Below are positions 36,029 through 37,975 of a stretch of 37,975 bases of DNA, in pieces. Origin of the DNA: Gammaproteobacteria bacterium (GTDB taxonomy: Bacteria; Pseudomonadota; Gammaproteobacteria; Steroidobacterales; Steroidobacteraceae). A model generated the notes under the pieces. The model was given only the letters and a program-made list of their open reading frames with translations, had not been told where the DNA came from and did not search any database. The first letter of the stretch is position 1, and every line of letters begins with the position of its first letter. The translations under genes and the position numbers were made by a program. Location of the stretch: positions 8,133 to 46,107 of the forward strand of contig VEPJ01000075.1 in NCBI GenBank assembly GCA_012026925.1. Direction: 5' to 3'.

Positions 36029-37975
36029 TCAGGCGATTCGCTGGCCGGCCGGAGCTTCTGGCTCCGGCTGCGTCTGCCGGTCCCGAAGGACCCGGACGCA
36101 GGCCTTGACCACCCTCGCATCGTAACGGCGACCGGCCTGCGATTGCAGTTCCTCGAGGCAGGCGGCGAGCGACAGGGCCGCGCGCTGCGGCCGGGGGGAG
36201 AGCATCGCCTCGACCGCGTCCGCGACCGCGACGATGCGCGCTTCGAGCAGGATCTCTTCGCCCTTCATTCCGCGCGGATAACCCGAGCCATCGAGGCGCT
36301 CGTGGTGCTGCCGTACGGCCTCGGCGACCGGCCATGGGAATTCGATGCGTCGCAGCGTCTCGTAGCCGCGCTCGGCGTGCGACTTCACCAGCTCGAACTC
36401 GGCCGGCGTCAGCGTGCCGGGCCGCCACAGGATCTCCCGCGGGATCTGCAGCATGCCGACATCGATCAGCTGGCCGGTGACACGCAGGCCGCGCACCGAG
36501 TGCCCGGGCAGGCCCATCGCCGTCGCGCTGCCGGCGGCGCGTTCGCCCACTCGCTTCGCACGCCCCGTCGTGCAGGTGTCCTGTGCATCCGACAGCGCGC
36601 CGATCGCGTCCACCGCGCCCAGCATGACGCGCTCCATGTGATCCATGGCGCTCACGACCTCGGCGTCCGAGCGCCGGCGGCGCAGCACCCTGGCCAGCGT
36701 GTCCGTGACCTGCGTCGCGTGGCGGTGATCGTCGTCGTCGAAGGGCTCCTTCTTGTTCGCGAGCACCAGCGCACCCGCGAGGCGCCCGCCATCGAGCATC
36801 GGCACCGCCAGCTGGCGCCGCAGTGCGCCGGGAAGCCCCGCCTGCCGCAGGCTGCCGGTGCCCTCTTCGCCCTCGCGGACGATCGGGCGCTGCGAGCTCA
36901 GGCACTCGTAGAGCGCGGTGTCGGCGGGGGGCAACCCACGCCAGCGCGTGAGCGGGGAAGATTCCCTGGCGGTGGATTCGCCGTCGCGCCGCGCAGCGAG
37001 CTCGATCTGCCCGGCCTCGTGCGTCGCGATGAACAGGTAGCCGGAGTCGCTGCCGGTGAGCTGCTGCAGCAGGTCGAGCGCGTGCATCAGCGTCTCGGAT
37101 TCCGTGTACGAATGCGCGTGCTGGGCGAGGTCTAGCAATCCGAGTGCGCGCCGCAGGTCGCGATCGGCCCGCTCCTGCGCCCGGCGCCGAGCCGAGGCAT
37201 CGCGGACCGCGAGCATGCGATTTCCGCCCGGGCCGCCGACGAAGGAGCTCGCGACTTCGACGTCGAACACCGAGCCGTCGGGCCTGCGCCAGCGCGTTTC
37301 CTGCAGGACCTGGCCTGCGCTGCCGAGCGCGACGCTGCGGATCGTCGATTCGCCGGCGGCGCCCTGCTCGAACTGCTGGACCGGGAGCCCCTCCACCTTG
37401 CCGGCCTCGAGTCCGAGCAGCGCGTGGAACGCCGCGTTTGCGTACTGGATGTGGCCCGAGGGGTCGACGATGCAGGCCGGAATCGGCGCATCCTCGAGCG
37501 CCGACGCGTGCGCGACCGCGATCTGTTGCGCCGCGCGCTCCGATCGCTCGGCCGTGACGTCGCGCCCCGTCGTGAGCCAGCAGGCGCGGCCGGCGTATGA
37601 CACCGAGACGCGGCGCAACTCGAGGATCGCCGGCGTGCCGTCCGGTCGGGCAAACGCGAGGTCCACGGCGCGGGCGGGGTCCTCGCCGGGCGCGTAACCC
37701 GGCAGCAGTTCGACGATCGAGCGGCCCTGCAGCTTCCCGGGTGCGATCCCGAGCAGCGCCGCCGCCGAGTCGCTGACCGCGCGCAGCTCGTGCGTCTCCA
37801 TGTCCGAAAGCAGCGTCGGCAGCGGGTGCGCGCGCAATGCCCGCTCGGCGTCCGTCGCCGCAGCCTGCGCCTGCGCGCGGCTCGCCTGCAGCTCCGCGAG
37901 GCGCGACTCAAGCACGCCGCCCCGCGCCAGTTCTGCGCGCGATTCCTCGGCCGCGCCACGCGCCTGGGGCTCGGC
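36029..37975 (-). CDS. PAS-PAS-GAF-degenerate HD-GYP protein, 5' end beyond window (partial)
   Basis: PAS segments (DAPIPACIVDPSGHIQYANAAFHALLGLEAG), GAF-like (SDSGYLFIATHEAGQIELAAR...LAVPMLDGGRLAGALVLANK), C-term LIDVGMLQIPREILWRPGTLTPAEFELVKSHAERGYETLRRI...VRQHHERLDGSGYPRG. Frame stays open (AEPQARGAAEESRAELARGG) to the window edge. Confidence 0.88.
   Translation of the reverse strand, partial: AEPQARGAAEESRAELARGGVLESRLAELQASRAQAQAAATDAERALRAHPLPTLLSDMETHELRAVSDSAAALLGIAPGKLQGRSIVELLPGYAPGEDPARAVDLAFARPDGTPAILELRRVSVSYAGRACWLTTGRDVTAERSERAAQQIAVAHASALEDAPIPACIVDPSGHIQYANAAFHALLGLEAGKVEGLPVQQFEQGAAGESTIRSVALGSAGQVLQETRWRRPDGSVFDVEVASSFVGGPGGNRMLAVRDASARRRAQERADRDLRRALGLLDLAQHAHSYTESETLMHALDLLQQLTGSDSGYLFIATHEAGQIELAARRDGESTARESSPLTRWRGLPPADTALYECLSSQRPIVREGEEGTGSLRQAGLPGALRRQLAVPMLDGGRLAGALVLANKKEPFDDDDHRHATQVTDTLARVLRRRRSDAEVVSAMDHMERVMLGAVDAIGALSDAQDTCTTGRAKRVGERAAGSATAMGLPGHSVRGLRVTGQLIDVGMLQIPREILWRPGTLTPAEFELVKSHAERGYETLRRIEFPWPVAEAVRQHHERLDGSGYPRGMKGEEILLEARIVAVADAVEAMLSPRPQRAALSLAACLEELQSQAGRRYDARVVKACVRVLRDRQTQPEPEAPAGQRIA

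Noticed and set aside
34727-37135. 802-aa plus-strand ORF opposite the beta-CASP and HD-GYP genes
   Set aside because: Spans two clear minus-strand genes and their junction; biased composition, no motif.

Overview
This is a ~38 kb high-GC bacterial chromosomal segment. Gene content and codon usage look gammaproteobacterial, but I cannot place it taxonomically from sequence alone. I called about 34 protein-coding genes. I saw no rRNA, CRISPR array, transposase or phage module, and recognised no tRNA by eye. Most of the window is ordinary: a CPA2 antiporter, purT, dps, a TetR-TolC-adaptor-RND efflux operon, mdh, an APC permease, dinB, an agmatinase-family enzyme, gspA/gspB-like genes, a PLP sulfur enzyme, small enzymes and regulators. 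Items that deserve a second look: (i) a receiver-like/TM/TonB C-terminal fusion (31784-33367); (ii) a PAS/GAF/HD-GYP protein whose HD signature is lost (LIDVGMLQIP) while GYP is kept, truncated by the window end; (iii) a dispersed 'AGCGGTTAG' inverted-repeat family with two copies, one forming a 43-nt-arm hairpin that supplies the stop codon of a GntR gene; (iv) a GntR (YtrA-like) gene with an unannotated 51-aa small ORF upstream and a perfect 20-bp palindrome over a putative promoter; (v) a one-polypeptide DAK2-DegV (FakA-FakB-like) fusion; (vi) a DUF4286/zinc-ribbon/DUF3667 fusion beside a barnase/barstar pair. None is proven to be a new system. Family calls come from motif recognition, not database searches.
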